Counted from the first letter of the stretch, positions 6,730 to 12,957 are shown. The stretch: 13,864 nucleotides of DNA from Actinobacteria bacterium 13_1_40CM_66_12 (GCA_001917895.1 MNEW01000081.1:947-14810), one strand, 5' to 3'. The notes: a model not told the origin generated them from the sequence alone. Translations and numbers: made by a program.

Positions 6730-7715
6730 TGGCGACCACAACCCGGCGCGACACCGCAACCCACGAGCAATACCTCCAGATCCATCGCTGGATGTCGATG
6801 GCCCAGGCGCTCGACAACCGCATGCACATCCTCGTCAAGCAAGGGCGTGCCCCGTTCGTCGGCTCGAGCCGAGGCCACGAGGGCATCCAGGTCGCGTCCA
6901 CCGCCGCCATCGGCGCGGAGGACTGGCTCGTCCCGCACTATCGCGGGTTGGCGAACGCGATCGTGCGCGGGCTGACCATGAAGGAATGGATGCTGGCCGT
7001 ATTCGCCAAGGCGGACGATCCGCTGTCGGCAGGCCGCAACATCCCGGGCGGCTGCTACAGCTACCGGAAGCTCAAGATCGCCCCGGTCTCACAGGTGGTC
7101 GCGGCGTGGATCCCGAAAGCCTCGGGCATCGCGTATGCATCCAAGCTGTCGGGCGATGGCGCGGTGACCCTGTGCACCTTCGGCGACGGCGCCACCAGCC
7201 AGGGTGACTTCCACGAAGGCGTCAACTTCGCAGCCGCGCACAAGCTACCGGTCGTGTTCGTCTGCGAGAACAACGGCTACGCGATCTCCGTGCCCATCCG
7301 GCTGCAGATGGCAAACCCGGACGTCGCCGACCGCGCCCGAGGCTACGGCATCGTGGGCGTGACCGTCGACGGCACCGACGTGCCGGCGGCCTACGCGGTT
7401 TGCAAGGAGGCGGTCGAGAGGGCGAGACGAGGCGAGGGCCCGACCCTCATCGACGCGAAGGTCTGGCGCATGAACTCGCACACCTCCGAGGACAACCAGC
7501 TGAAGTACCGCACCAAGGAGGAGGTCGCCGACGCGGCCGAGCACGACCCGATCGAGAGATTCCGTTCGTGGCTCATCGAGAGGGGCTGGATCGCCGCCGA
7601 GGATGCGGCCCGGATCCAGGCCGAGTGCGACCAGGAGGCCTCCGACGCCGCCGACTGGGCCGAGCAGCAGCCCGACCCCATTGCTGAAGACGCGCTTACG
7701 AACGTTTTTGCCTGA
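6729..7715 (+). CDS. Thiamine-diphosphate 2-oxoacid dehydrogenase E1 component, alpha subunit
   Basis: This 328-aa protein is the alpha chain of an alpha2beta2 E1, which decarboxylates a 2-oxo acid and passes the acyl group to a lipoyl E2, finally giving an acyl-CoA. The ThDP/Mg motif starts at GDG (152-154) in FGDGATSQGDFHEG and ends about 30 residues later in CENN (179-182). The phosphorylation-loop-like NSHTSEDNQ (249-257) and GRNIPGG (102-108) fit the branched-chain/acetoin/pyruvate E1-alpha group. Motifs alone do not fix the substrate; the gene neighbours make a branched-chain or elongated 2-oxo acid likely. No E1 beta, E2 or E3 is present downstream, so the partner is either upstream of the window or elsewhere. 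ATG 6729 overlaps the previous TGA by 1 nt. It is the last gene of the operon, followed by a 69-nt gap. Confidence 0.92.
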   Translation: MATTTRRDTATHEQYLQIHRWMSMAQALDNRMHILVKQGRAPFVGSSRGHEGIQVASTAAIGAEDWLVPHYRGLANAIVRGLTMKEWMLAVFAKADDPLSAGRNIPGGCYSYRKLKIAPVSQVVAAWIPKASGIAYASKLSGDGAVTLCTFGDGATSQGDFHEGVNFAAAHKLPVVFVCENNGYAISVPIRLQMANPDVADRARGYGIVGVTVDGTDVPAAYAVCKEAVERARRGEGPTLIDAKVWRMNSHTSEDNQLKYRTKEEVADAAEHDPIERFRSWLIERGWIAAEDAARIQAECDQEASDAADWAEQQPDPIAEDALTNVFA

Positions 7716-7770
7716 TTGGCAGGCGGCGCCTGGCCTCGCCGACCACATCTCCAACTCGGTGCGCCGACGA

Positions 7771-7776
7771 TAGACT
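7771..7776 (+). promoter_or_regulatory. Candidate -10 element (TAGACT) for a leaderless transcript
   Basis: TAGACT fits the TANNNT pattern and lies 8 nt before the TTG at 7785, so transcription would begin at or next to that codon. No convincing -35 hexamer is visible 16-18 nt upstream. It sits in the 69-nt gap between the E1-alpha gene and the proline-rich gene and would separate the two transcription units. Tentative. Confidence 0.4.
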
Positions 7777-7784
7777 GACTTCGG

Positions 7785-9689
7785 TTGGGCCCCGTGGACG
7801 ACAAACAACCTCTGCCTGCTGACTCCAAAGACGCCTCCGGCACGTCCGGCGACGTGGAGTCGATGCTGCCCGACCTGCCCGAACCCGAGGTGACGCCGCC
7901 CGCGGAGGCGGCCGCGTCGAAGGGGATGACGGAGCTCGCCGAATCCGACGAAGAGAGGGGGGAGGAAGCAGAAGAGGAAGAGGCTCCGCCGACGATGGAG
8001 CTGACGGCCGCCGCGCGCGAAGCGAGGGCTGCCGTCGATGCGAAGAGGGAAGACGAACCCGCGGAGCCGGACGAGAAGGCCGCAAAGACAGTAGATACCG
8101 AAGAGCCGAAGCCCGCCCTGCCCATGCAGAAATCAGCGCCGAATTGGGCCCAGACCTCTCCGGTCGCGGAGGCCGAGAGCGAAGGCGATGGCGAGGCGCC
8201 CGCGACCGCTCGCCCGATGCAGAAACCGACGCCGGAATGGGCGAAGACCGTCCCCGAGACGTCGGAGCCGGTCAGCGCGTCCGAGCCGCCGGACCCGCCG
8301 GTCGACGCGGATGCCAAGCCCGCCGTGGCGATGGCGAAGGAAGCGCCCAGGTGGGCGGAGACGATTCCCGAGCCCCCCGAGGCTGAAGAACCTATCGCTA
8401 CGAACGAGCCCGCCGCGACGAGCGAGCCTGCCGCCCGCGAAGCGACGCCTCCGCCCAGGCCCACCCCACCTGCGGCGCCACCGCCCGCCTCCGTCAGGGC
8501 GCCGGCTCCGAGAGCGGCACCGAGCACGCCCGCCTGGCCTGAGCCGGCGGCACCAGCCGCCAAGGCTGCCAGCGACGTCTGGCCGCCCGACCCGCCGACT
8601 GAGACAACCATGCGAGCCTGGTCCGGGGCGGCGGGTTCCGCCACGCCTGCGGCTCCCGTGCCTGACGCCTGGCCGGCGGACCCGCCGACTGAGCGGGCGA
8701 TGCCGGTCTGGTCGCCTTCCGACACTGTCCAGGCCGACACTTCGCCGGCCGTCAAGGAGCTGAAGCTGCCCGCCGCGGCGAGCGTTCCTCCACCGGTGGT
8801 CGCTCCGACCCCTCCGCCCGCTCCGGCTCCCGCCGCGCCAGCGCCGATGCCACCGATGCCGCCGATGCCACCAGCGCCGCCGGCCGCAACCGCGCGCCCC
8901 GAGCCCGCGGCCCCTCCAGCGCCAGTCGCGCCGCCACCAATGCCTGCGGTGCCAACGGCGCCCAATCCGCCGGCAGCGCCAGTCGCGGCGGCGCCGCCCG
9001 CGCCGTCGGCATCGACGATCGCCGCCTCACCGTTCGATACCGATTGGCCGGGAGCTGTGCCTGTTCCGGCGTGGGCCCCGCAGATCCACCTCGGCTCGAC
9101 GCCACCGGTCGCAATCCCGGCGCCCCCGGTCGAACCGCAGCCGGTGCAACCGCCGCCCCCACCAGCTCCGGCTTCCGCGGCCGCGGCGCCGCCGCCGCCG
9201 CCACCTCCGCCTCCACCGCCAACGGGTCCGCCATTGCAGGCTCCTGGATCCACAGCGCAGCAGCCGGCGGCCCATGCGTCTTGGTCCGTGATCCCGCAGA
9301 AGCATGTCGACGTCAACATCACGCGCCAGGTTCCGACCAACGACGACAAGGCCTACGCGGAATGGTTCGCATGGGCGAAGCGAGGCGGCGCCAAATCACC
9401 CGCCTGCCACTCGGCCGCTCAGGGCGCCTTCCGAGCTCTATCGACCGGCCACGACATCGCTACGGCGGTGAAGTGGGCAACGGCCGCGATGGCCAGCCCG
9501 CCGGCCGCGGTCGACGGGGGCCGCCAGGCCTACTGCGCCTGGTACTCGCTGGCGAACATCGACATGAAGCTGGACAACGCCCGAGCCCACCTCTTCGCCA
9601 CGGGCGCGGTCAAGGCGCTCGATGCCGGCGCGGATTCAACTCAAGCCGCCAACGCGGGCGCAGCCGCCGCCGGACTGAGGCGCGGCTAG
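7785..9689 (+). CDS. Large Pro/Ala-rich repeat protein with C-terminal helical domain
   Basis: This 634-aa protein has no signal peptide or membrane helix, so it is probably cytoplasmic. Residues 1-110 are acidic and low-complexity (run of Glu at 60-66). Residues 112-196 hold three copies of a motif like PMQKxxPxWAxTxPE, and 264-310 hold two copies of DxWPxDPPTExxMxxWS 30 residues apart, with a faded form near 418-431. Residues 330-480 are Pro/Ala linker, including MPPMPPMPP and an 11-Pro run at 469-479. Residues about 499-632 form a compact-looking, Ala- and aromatic-rich domain (AYAEWFAWAKRGG at 523-535; Cys541 and Cys584). I do not recognise the family. The repeats look like short binding motifs on a disordered arm, so a scaffold role is a guess. 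The start is TTG 7785, just behind a -10-like element; GTG 7794 is the alternative. Its stop lies 4 nt from the convergent gene. Confidence 0.8.
   Translation: MGPVDDKQPLPADSKDASGTSGDVESMLPDLPEPEVTPPAEAAASKGMTELAESDEERGEEAEEEEAPPTMELTAAAREARAAVDAKREDEPAEPDEKAAKTVDTEEPKPALPMQKSAPNWAQTSPVAEAESEGDGEAPATARPMQKPTPEWAKTVPETSEPVSASEPPDPPVDADAKPAVAMAKEAPRWAETIPEPPEAEEPIATNEPAATSEPAAREATPPPRPTPPAAPPPASVRAPAPRAAPSTPAWPEPAAPAAKAASDVWPPDPPTETTMRAWSGAAGSATPAAPVPDAWPADPPTERAMPVWSPSDTVQADTSPAVKELKLPAAASVPPPVVAPTPPPAPAPAAPAPMPPMPPMPPAPPAATARPEPAAPPAPVAPPPMPAVPTAPNPPAAPVAAAPPAPSASTIAASPFDTDWPGAVPVPAWAPQIHLGSTPPVAIPAPPVEPQPVQPPPPPAPASAAAAPPPPPPPPPPPTGPPLQAPGSTAQQPAAHASWSVIPQKHVDVNITRQVPTNDDKAYAEWFAWAKRGGAKSPACHSAAQGAFRALSTGHDIATAVKWATAAMASPPAAVDGGRQAYCAWYSLANIDMKLDNARAHLFATGAVKALDAGADSTQAANAGAAAAGLRRG
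8118..8372 (+). repeat. Three copies of a 15-16-residue Trp motif in the proline-rich protein
   Basis: Copies lie at 8118-8162, 8211-8258 and 8325-8372 (protein residues 112-126, 143-158 and 181-196). They read LPMQKSAPNWAQTSP, RPMQKPTPEWAKTVPE and VAMAKEAPRWAETIPE. Met, Lys, Pro, Trp-Ala, Thr and the closing Pro are kept in all three, while the 15-22 residues between copies are unrelated, so the motif itself looks selected. Confidence 0.75.
8574..8714 (+). repeat. Two copies of a 17-residue WPxDPPTE motif in the proline-rich protein
   Basis: Residues 264-280 (DVWPPDPPTETTMRAWS) and 294-310 (DAWPADPPTERAMPVWS) match at 12 of 17 positions and start 30 residues apart. A weaker DWP...PAW echo occurs near residues 420-430. 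It is a second repeat family, distinct from the PMQK/WA motif but again built around tryptophans. Confidence 0.75.
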
Positions 9690-9693
9690 AGCT

Positions 9694-9894
9694 TCACCGA
9701 CGCGGAGCCATCCGCCGGGCTTCTCCGGTGGGATCGATACCGTCGGCCATTCGCTGCAGGAAACGCGCGAGCATCCCCGTCCTCGAGTGCGCGTAACGCA
9801 CGACGTGGTCGGCTTCGTGCATGCGCTGCCGCTGCTCGGCGATGTGACGAGCGGAATCCTCGGGCAAGTAGTTGGACGGGTCCATCGGGTTCAT
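9694..9894 (-). CDS. 66-aa uncharacterised protein, third gene of the DUF4097/DUF2089 operon
   Basis: This small basic protein begins MNPMDPSNYLPEDSARHIAE. It has a His/Arg/Gln-rich middle, a short amphipathic stretch RTGMLARFLQRMADG (38-52) and an Arg-rich tail. It has no signal peptide, membrane helix or known motif. It is likely real because ATG 9894 follows the upstream stop by 10 nt and is preceded by a purine-rich Shine-Dalgarno (AGGGGGAG, 9904-9897), the clearest ribosome site in the window. Its TGA faces the stop of the proline-rich gene 4 nt away. The function is unknown; operon membership suggests a part in the same envelope or regulatory response. Confidence 0.68.
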   Translation of the reverse strand: MNPMDPSNYLPEDSARHIAEQRQRMHEADHVVRYAHSRTGMLARFLQRMADGIDPTGEARRMAPRR

Positions 9895-9896
9895 GA

Positions 9897-9904
9897 CTCC
9901 CCCT
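9897..9904 (-). promoter_or_regulatory. Shine-Dalgarno AGGGGGAG for the 66-aa gene
   Basis: On the minus strand AGGGGGAG begins inside the DUF2089 stop region and ends 2 nt before ATG 9894 (AGGGGG alone leaves 4 nt). It supports the small gene and its start. The first gene of this operon has no such site and appears leaderless. Confidence 0.6.
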
Positions 9905-10285
9905 TCAGTTGTTGTCGAGGCGCTTCAGCGCCTCTTCGATTTCGATCTCGCCGCGTGCAACCTGTTCCATGAGCTCCACGCGCGTCGGCGCCGGGACGAC
10001 AGCCGGCCGGTCGATGCCGATCTTGCTCAGCAAGGCGTCGAAGCGCGCGCGGGCGGTCGGGTAGCTGACACCGAGATGGCGCTCCAGCTCCTTCATGTTC
10101 CCGCGTGACGAAAGGAACACACGAAGGACCTCGCGGTCATCGTTCGTAAGCACGCAGAACTCGCACGTCGAGAAACCGCCGGAAAGCTCGGTGTCGCAAG
10201 CCGGGCAGGTGAGACGTGTCAGCGCAAGTCGCTCGCTGCAAACAGGGCAGTTGAGCGGTGGCCTGCGCGTCGGTGTGCGTGCCAC
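9905..10285 (-). CDS. DUF2089-type zinc-ribbon / HTH regulator with C-terminal SHOCT-like module
   Basis: This 126-aa protein has three parts. The zinc ribbon has Cys13/Cys16 and Cys27/Cys30 (CPVC and CPAC), with a further CEFC pair at 41-44. A helix-turn-helix-like segment follows at about 62-88 (GNMKELERHLGVSYPTARAR). A C-terminal module sits at 104-123 (ELMEQVARGEIEIEEALKRL). This order matches the DUF2089 family, generally regarded as putative DNA-binding regulators. I place the start at GTG 10285, just 1 nt after the preceding stop, because the frame upstream of it lies inside the DUF4097 gene and codes for unrelated residues. The C-terminal module is 10/20 identical to the N-terminal module of the neighbouring DUF4097 protein. 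It probably controls its own operon through the inverted repeat at 11029-11057, but that is inference. Confidence 0.85.
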   Translation of the reverse strand: MARTPTRRPPLNCPVCSERLALTRLTCPACDTELSGGFSTCEFCVLTNDDREVLRVFLSSRGNMKELERHLGVSYPTARARFDALLSKIGIDRPAVVPAPTRVELMEQVARGEIEIEEALKRLDNN

Positions 10286-10286
10286 G

Positions 10287-11024
10287 CTATTCGACCGCCA
10301 CGCGGACGCTGCCGAGAGTGCAGTCGATGTCGAGCGTTCCGGCGCCGTCCCCGAGCATGGCCTGGTTGCTGCCAGAGCGGGTGATCCCCTCGCCTTCAAT
10401 GGCGACATCGCCCATCGTGGTTCGCGCGGTGATGCTCACGCTGGACCTGCGGGCGAGGCTCACTTTGACCTCTCCCATGTTGCAGCGGATGGAGCTCGTG
10501 CCCGAGTCGAGCTGGCCTGAAGCTTCTACGTTGCCTGCGACGACGCCCAGCCGAATCGGCCCGCGGAAGTCGTTGACCCTGCAATTACCTGCCTGAACCT
10601 CCGCAGTGAGAGCACTGTGGATGCCGTCGATCCGGACGTTTCCGGCCTGCACGCGGGCCACGAGCGGCACCGTGGGATTCATCCGGATCGTCAGCGTTTC
10701 GCCAAACGCGTTGGCACGACCCGCGCGACGAATGAACTCGAAGCTATCGTCGCCGAATCCGGACTGCTCGATCAGCATCGTGTCGCCGTCCTGACGGATG
10801 CGGTGCGGGCCGTCCGCAACGGCGAAACTGACGCTTGGGTCGCCTATCACCTCGGTGTTGCCGAGACGGGACACGACTTTCACTTGCTTCGGGCCGGCTG
10901 ACGGGGTGGGAGAAGTGACCGGGGAGGGGCCGGCCTCGAGCCCTTCGAGGCGGGCGGCGCCTTCTTCCGGGGAGATCGTCCCCGAGGCAACCTGATTGAC
11001 GATTTCGCGCTGCAGGTCTCTCAT
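10287..11024 (-). CDS. DUF4097-type beta-helix protein with N-terminal SHOCT-like module (YvlB/LiaX-like)
   Basis: This 245-aa protein starts with a 28-residue helical module (REIVNQVASGTISPEE..ARLEG), then a Pro/Ser linker (32-45), then about 200 residues of short beta-strand repeats. Examples are VQAGNVRIDGI (125-135), VQAGNCRVNDF (143-153), VAGNVEASG (162-170), MGEVKVSL (183-190) and MGDVAIEGEG (204-213). Such repeats are the hallmark of DUF4097, a putative right-handed beta-helix family that includes Firmicute YvlB and the daptomycin-response protein LiaX. There is no signal peptide, so it is cytoplasmic or exported by an unusual route. The start is ATG 11024, exactly 7 nt behind a TCTAAT -10 element, implying a leaderless mRNA. 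It is the first gene of a three-gene operon with DUF2089 and a small protein. Its exact function is unknown; an envelope-stress role is by analogy. Confidence 0.83.
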   Translation of the reverse strand: MRDLQREIVNQVASGTISPEEGAARLEGLEAGPSPVTSPTPSAGPKQVKVVSRLGNTEVIGDPSVSFAVADGPHRIRQDGDTMLIEQSGFGDDSFEFIRRAGRANAFGETLTIRMNPTVPLVARVQAGNVRIDGIHSALTAEVQAGNCRVNDFRGPIRLGVVAGNVEASGQLDSGTSSIRCNMGEVKVSLARRSSVSITARTTMGDVAIEGEGITRSGSNQAMLGDGAGTLDIDCTLGSVRVAVE

Positions 11025-11028
11025 GGCT

Positions 11029-11057
11029 CAAATTAGAAACCAACACTTGCTAATTTG
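11029..11057. promoter_or_regulatory. Perfect 8-bp inverted repeat over the promoter: probable operator
   Basis: CAAATTAG (11029-11036) and CTAATTTG (11050-11057) are exact reverse complements with a 13-nt spacer. One arm covers most of the -10 and the other reaches the start of the -35 of the minus-strand operon, so a bound dimer would block RNA polymerase. The operon's own DUF2089 HTH protein is the obvious candidate ligand. The centre is about 70 nt from the divergent MFS start, so joint control is possible. Confidence 0.6.
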
Positions 11058-11061
11058 TCAA
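11032..11061 (-). promoter_or_regulatory. Near-consensus promoter, TTGACA-18 nt-TCTAAT, leaderless start
   Basis: On the minus strand TTGACA (11061-11056) is followed after 18 nt by TCTAAT (11037-11032), then 7 nt, then ATG 11024. The -35 is a perfect match and the -10 matches TATAAT at 5 of 6 positions. The A of the ATG would be at or within a base of the transcript start. It is the strongest sigma70-type promoter visible in the window and lies in a locally AT-rich stretch. Confidence 0.72.
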
Positions 11062-11063
11062 GT
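11045..11063. repeat. Second, smaller inverted repeat ACTTG-N9-CAAGT in the same intergenic region
   Basis: ACTTG (11045-11049) and CAAGT (11059-11063) are perfect 5-bp arms around 9 nt, interleaved with the larger palindrome and spanning the -35. Short arms can arise by chance; it may be a second protein site or part of the same one. Confidence 0.3.
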
Positions 11064-11096
11064 ATCAAAACAAAACTGACAGATTGAGCTGGGAAT

Positions 11097-11102
11097 TAAG
11101 CT
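11097..11102 (+). promoter_or_regulatory. Weak candidate -10 (TAAGCT) for the MFS gene
   Basis: TAAGCT lies 10 nt before ATG 11113 in the 88-nt divergent gap, with CTGACA at 11076-11081 as a possible -35 at a short 15-nt spacing. No Shine-Dalgarno is visible before ATG 11113. Listed only because a promoter must lie in this gap. Confidence 0.25.
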
Positions 11103-11112
11103 GAATCCCGCG

Positions 11113-12327
11113 ATGCGGACCACCTCAACACGCGGAACCGCGGCCGGATGGGTCGCGATCGCGGTCCTCTTCGCGGCGACCACCTGCGTCGAGAGCATGT
11201 CCTGGACGCAGCTCACCGCCTACACGCCGCTCTACCTTCGAGAGCTGCACGTGCCCGCTGCCCAGGTGCCGGGCTGGATCGCGGCGATGTCCAGCCTCGG
11301 ATGGATCCTCGCACTGCCGCTGGCGCCCTTCTGGGGAGTGCTCGCCGACCGGTACAGCCGCAAGCTCGTCATCGTCCGCAGCGCCGCCATCGAGGCGCTC
11401 GTGTTCGCCGGGTGGGCGCTGGCGACCACGCCGGTGGTCGCGCTCGTGTTCCGATCGCTAAACGGTTTCATCCTCGGCAACACCGGAGTAATGCTTGCCG
11501 TGCAGGCATCGACCACGCCGAAGCAAAGGCTCGCCCTCGCCATCGGCATCGTCGGCGCCGGCTCGCCGGCCGGGCGCGCTTTGGGTCCGATCCTCGGCGC
11601 CGCGCTGGTGCACGTGATCGACGTGCGCGGCATGCTGCTCGTCGATGCGGCGCTGTCGCTGTTGATGGCGATCCTGCTGACCGTCGTCATGCGCGATCCG
11701 GAGCACGAGCGCCCCGCCGACCTGCGTGTGCTCAGCCTCCTCCGCGGCGCGCTGGACGAAATCCTGAGCAAGCCGCTCGTTTGGCGGCTCTTCCTGGCCA
11801 CCGCAATCACACAGGTTGGCCTGTGGACGGTCCTGCCCTACGTGCCCATTTACATCGCGCGGCTCGCCCCGGGCAATGCCGTGACGGCGGTCGGCGTTGT
11901 GCTGTCGTCGGTCGGCCTCGGTCAGGCGATCGCCTCGCCCCTCTGGGGTCTGGCCATTCAACGGCTTGGACATCGGGCCGTCCTCAACGCGACGTCCATC
12001 GGCGCAGCCACCGCGCTGACAGCAGTCGCATTGAGCCATTCCCTGCCCGTGTTCGCGCTGGCATTGGTGGCCAACGGCATCTTCGCCGCCGCGATCCTGA
12101 CCGCGAGCATGGCCGTGATGGCGGCGACGGTCAGCCCCGAGCGCCGCGGCGCCGTCCTCGGCCAGATCTTGTTTCCGTTCTACCTGGGCGGCGTTTTCGG
12201 GCCGCCGCTCGGAGCGCTCGCTTTCGGCATCGGACAGGCGGCCGTGTTCGGCATCGCCGCGGTCCTGAGCCTTGCACCGCTCATCGTCCTGCTCACCCTG
12301 CGGCCGCCACCTCGAGCGGCGACATGA
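11113..12327 (+). CDS. Major facilitator superfamily exporter (DHA1-like drug efflux type)
   Basis: This 404-aa inner-membrane protein has about 12 hydrophobic segments, typical of MFS proton-linked exporters. The loop 2-3 signature is GVLADRYSRK (75-84), with a decayed second copy at the matching point of the C-terminal half (WGLAIQRLGHR). A motif-C-like stretch, AGSPAGRALGPILGA, follows at 149-163, which favours export over import. The N-terminal WTQLTAYTPLYLRELHV (31-47) fits the first periplasmic loop. The substrate cannot be read from sequence. It begins at ATG 11113, diverges from the DUF4097/DUF2089 operon across an 88-nt gap carrying an operator-like palindrome, and overlaps the phosphoesterase gene by ATGA. 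If co-regulated with the divergent operon it could export a membrane-active compound. Confidence 0.88.
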   Translation: MRTTSTRGTAAGWVAIAVLFAATTCVESMSWTQLTAYTPLYLRELHVPAAQVPGWIAAMSSLGWILALPLAPFWGVLADRYSRKLVIVRSAAIEALVFAGWALATTPVVALVFRSLNGFILGNTGVMLAVQASTTPKQRLALAIGIVGAGSPAGRALGPILGAALVHVIDVRGMLLVDAALSLLMAILLTVVMRDPEHERPADLRVLSLLRGALDEILSKPLVWRLFLATAITQVGLWTVLPYVPIYIARLAPGNAVTAVGVVLSSVGLGQAIASPLWGLAIQRLGHRAVLNATSIGAATALTAVALSHSLPVFALALVANGIFAAAILTASMAVMAATVSPERRGAVLGQILFPFYLGGVFGPPLGALAFGIGQAAVFGIAAVLSLAPLIVLLTLRPPPRAAT

Positions 12328-12947
12328 CGACTCGCATCGGAGTGATTGCCGACACCCACTGCCCTGAATTCCTGGATCGGCTTCCCGATCGCCTGTTCGA
12401 GGTTCTCCGAGGCGTCGACCTGGTCATTCACGCCGGCGATGTCAACAGCCCGCAGACCGTCGCGGCTCTTGCCGCGTTGGCGTCCGTCGAGGTCGTTCGC
12501 GGCGACCACGATCCCAAGGACGCCGGCTGGCCGTTGAGCCGAGAGCTGACGGTCGAAGGCAAGCGCATCGTGGTCGTCCACGGCAACCGAAGCCGCTGGG
12601 TAGAGGAGCCGCAGACGCTCCTGTGGACGTTGAGCCTCGGCGCGTATCACCCGCACTCACGACTTGCACGGCAGCTCCGCGCGAGATTTGGAAAGGTGGA
12701 CGCAATCGTCTTCGGACACACGCACCGGCCCCTCATCGAGACGCTCGATGGGACCCTGATGTTCAACCCTGGCGGAGTCCATCAGTGGAACCCGAGGACT
12801 GCGGCATTGCGGCTGACGCAGAACCCGGGCTGGTTCGAGTGGTGCTGGCTGCAGGTCGCCCGCCACATACGCGACCACCAGCCGCCTTCGGTCGGAATCC
12901 TGGAGGTGAGCCCGACGGCGATCGTCCCGACCGTCCTCACTCTTTAG
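12324..12947 (+). CDS. YfcE/MJ0936-type metallophosphoesterase
   Basis: This 207-aa cytoplasmic calcineurin-like phosphoesterase probably hydrolyses a phosphodiester or phosphomonoester with two metal ions. Metal ligands appear in order: D10 and H12 (IADTH), D39 (HAGD), H62 region (GDHD, 60-63), H86 (VVHG) and H132/H134 (GHTH, 131-134), then FNPGG. The usual GNHD/GNCD motif reads GDHD, so the conserved Asn is Asp61. Between NPGG and the closing SVGILEV there is an aromatic, basic stretch of about 25 residues (GWFEWCWLQVARHIRDH), longer than in the smallest YfcE members. The start is ATG 12324, overlapping the MFS stop as ATGA, so the two are translationally coupled. The native substrate is unknown, as for most of the family. 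Confidence 0.88.
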   Translation: MTTRIGVIADTHCPEFLDRLPDRLFEVLRGVDLVIHAGDVNSPQTVAALAALASVEVVRGDHDPKDAGWPLSRELTVEGKRIVVVHGNRSRWVEEPQTLLWTLSLGAYHPHSRLARQLRARFGKVDAIVFGHTHRPLIETLDGTLMFNPGGVHQWNPRTAALRLTQNPGWFEWCWLQVARHIRDHQPPSVGILEVSPTAIVPTVLTL

Positions 12948-12950
12948 AGT
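12945..12950 (+). promoter_or_regulatory. Candidate -10 element (TAGAGT) built on the preceding stop codon
   Basis: TAGAGT starts with the TAG stop of the phosphoesterase gene and ends 7 nt before GTG 12958, giving a leaderless start with the same spacing as the 11024 gene. No clear -35 is seen. A second promoter here would uncouple the acetyltransferase from the MFS pair. Confidence 0.42.
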
Positions 12951-12957
12951 CTGGTTT

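Noticed and set aside
188..7715. Alpha-aminoadipate lysine pathway (homocitrate synthase, homoaconitase, homoisocitrate dehydrogenase)
   Set aside because: The LeuD YAIY loop, the LeuB leucines and the GFP motif of the condensing enzyme all point to a hydrophobic substrate, and no LysW/LysX-type genes are present.
7720..7732. Hairpin CAGGC-GGC-GCCTG after the E1 alpha stop as a terminator
   Set aside because: The 5-bp stem with a 3-nt loop has no following T-run, and such short GC palindromes are common at this base composition.
7391..9349. A 652-codon open frame on the minus strand rich in Gly, Ala and Ser
   Set aside because: It is the mirror of the Pro/Ala-rich coding strand: GCC- and CCG-type codons read as GGC/CGG on the reverse. 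It shows no domain, starts inside E1 alpha and spans an intergenic gap.
10286..10408. N-terminal extension of the DUF2089 protein to an ATG at 10408
   Set aside because: It lies inside the DUF4097 gene and adds 41 unrelated residues before the zinc ribbon. GTG 10285, just after the preceding stop, gives the family's normal length.
11148..12947. A 599-codon forward frame covering the MFS gene region and the phosphoesterase
   Set aside because: Its first ~390 codons are an out-of-frame shadow of the MFS gene (Arg/Ala/His-rich, no hydrophobic segments). Only the part from ATG 12324 is the real phosphoesterase.
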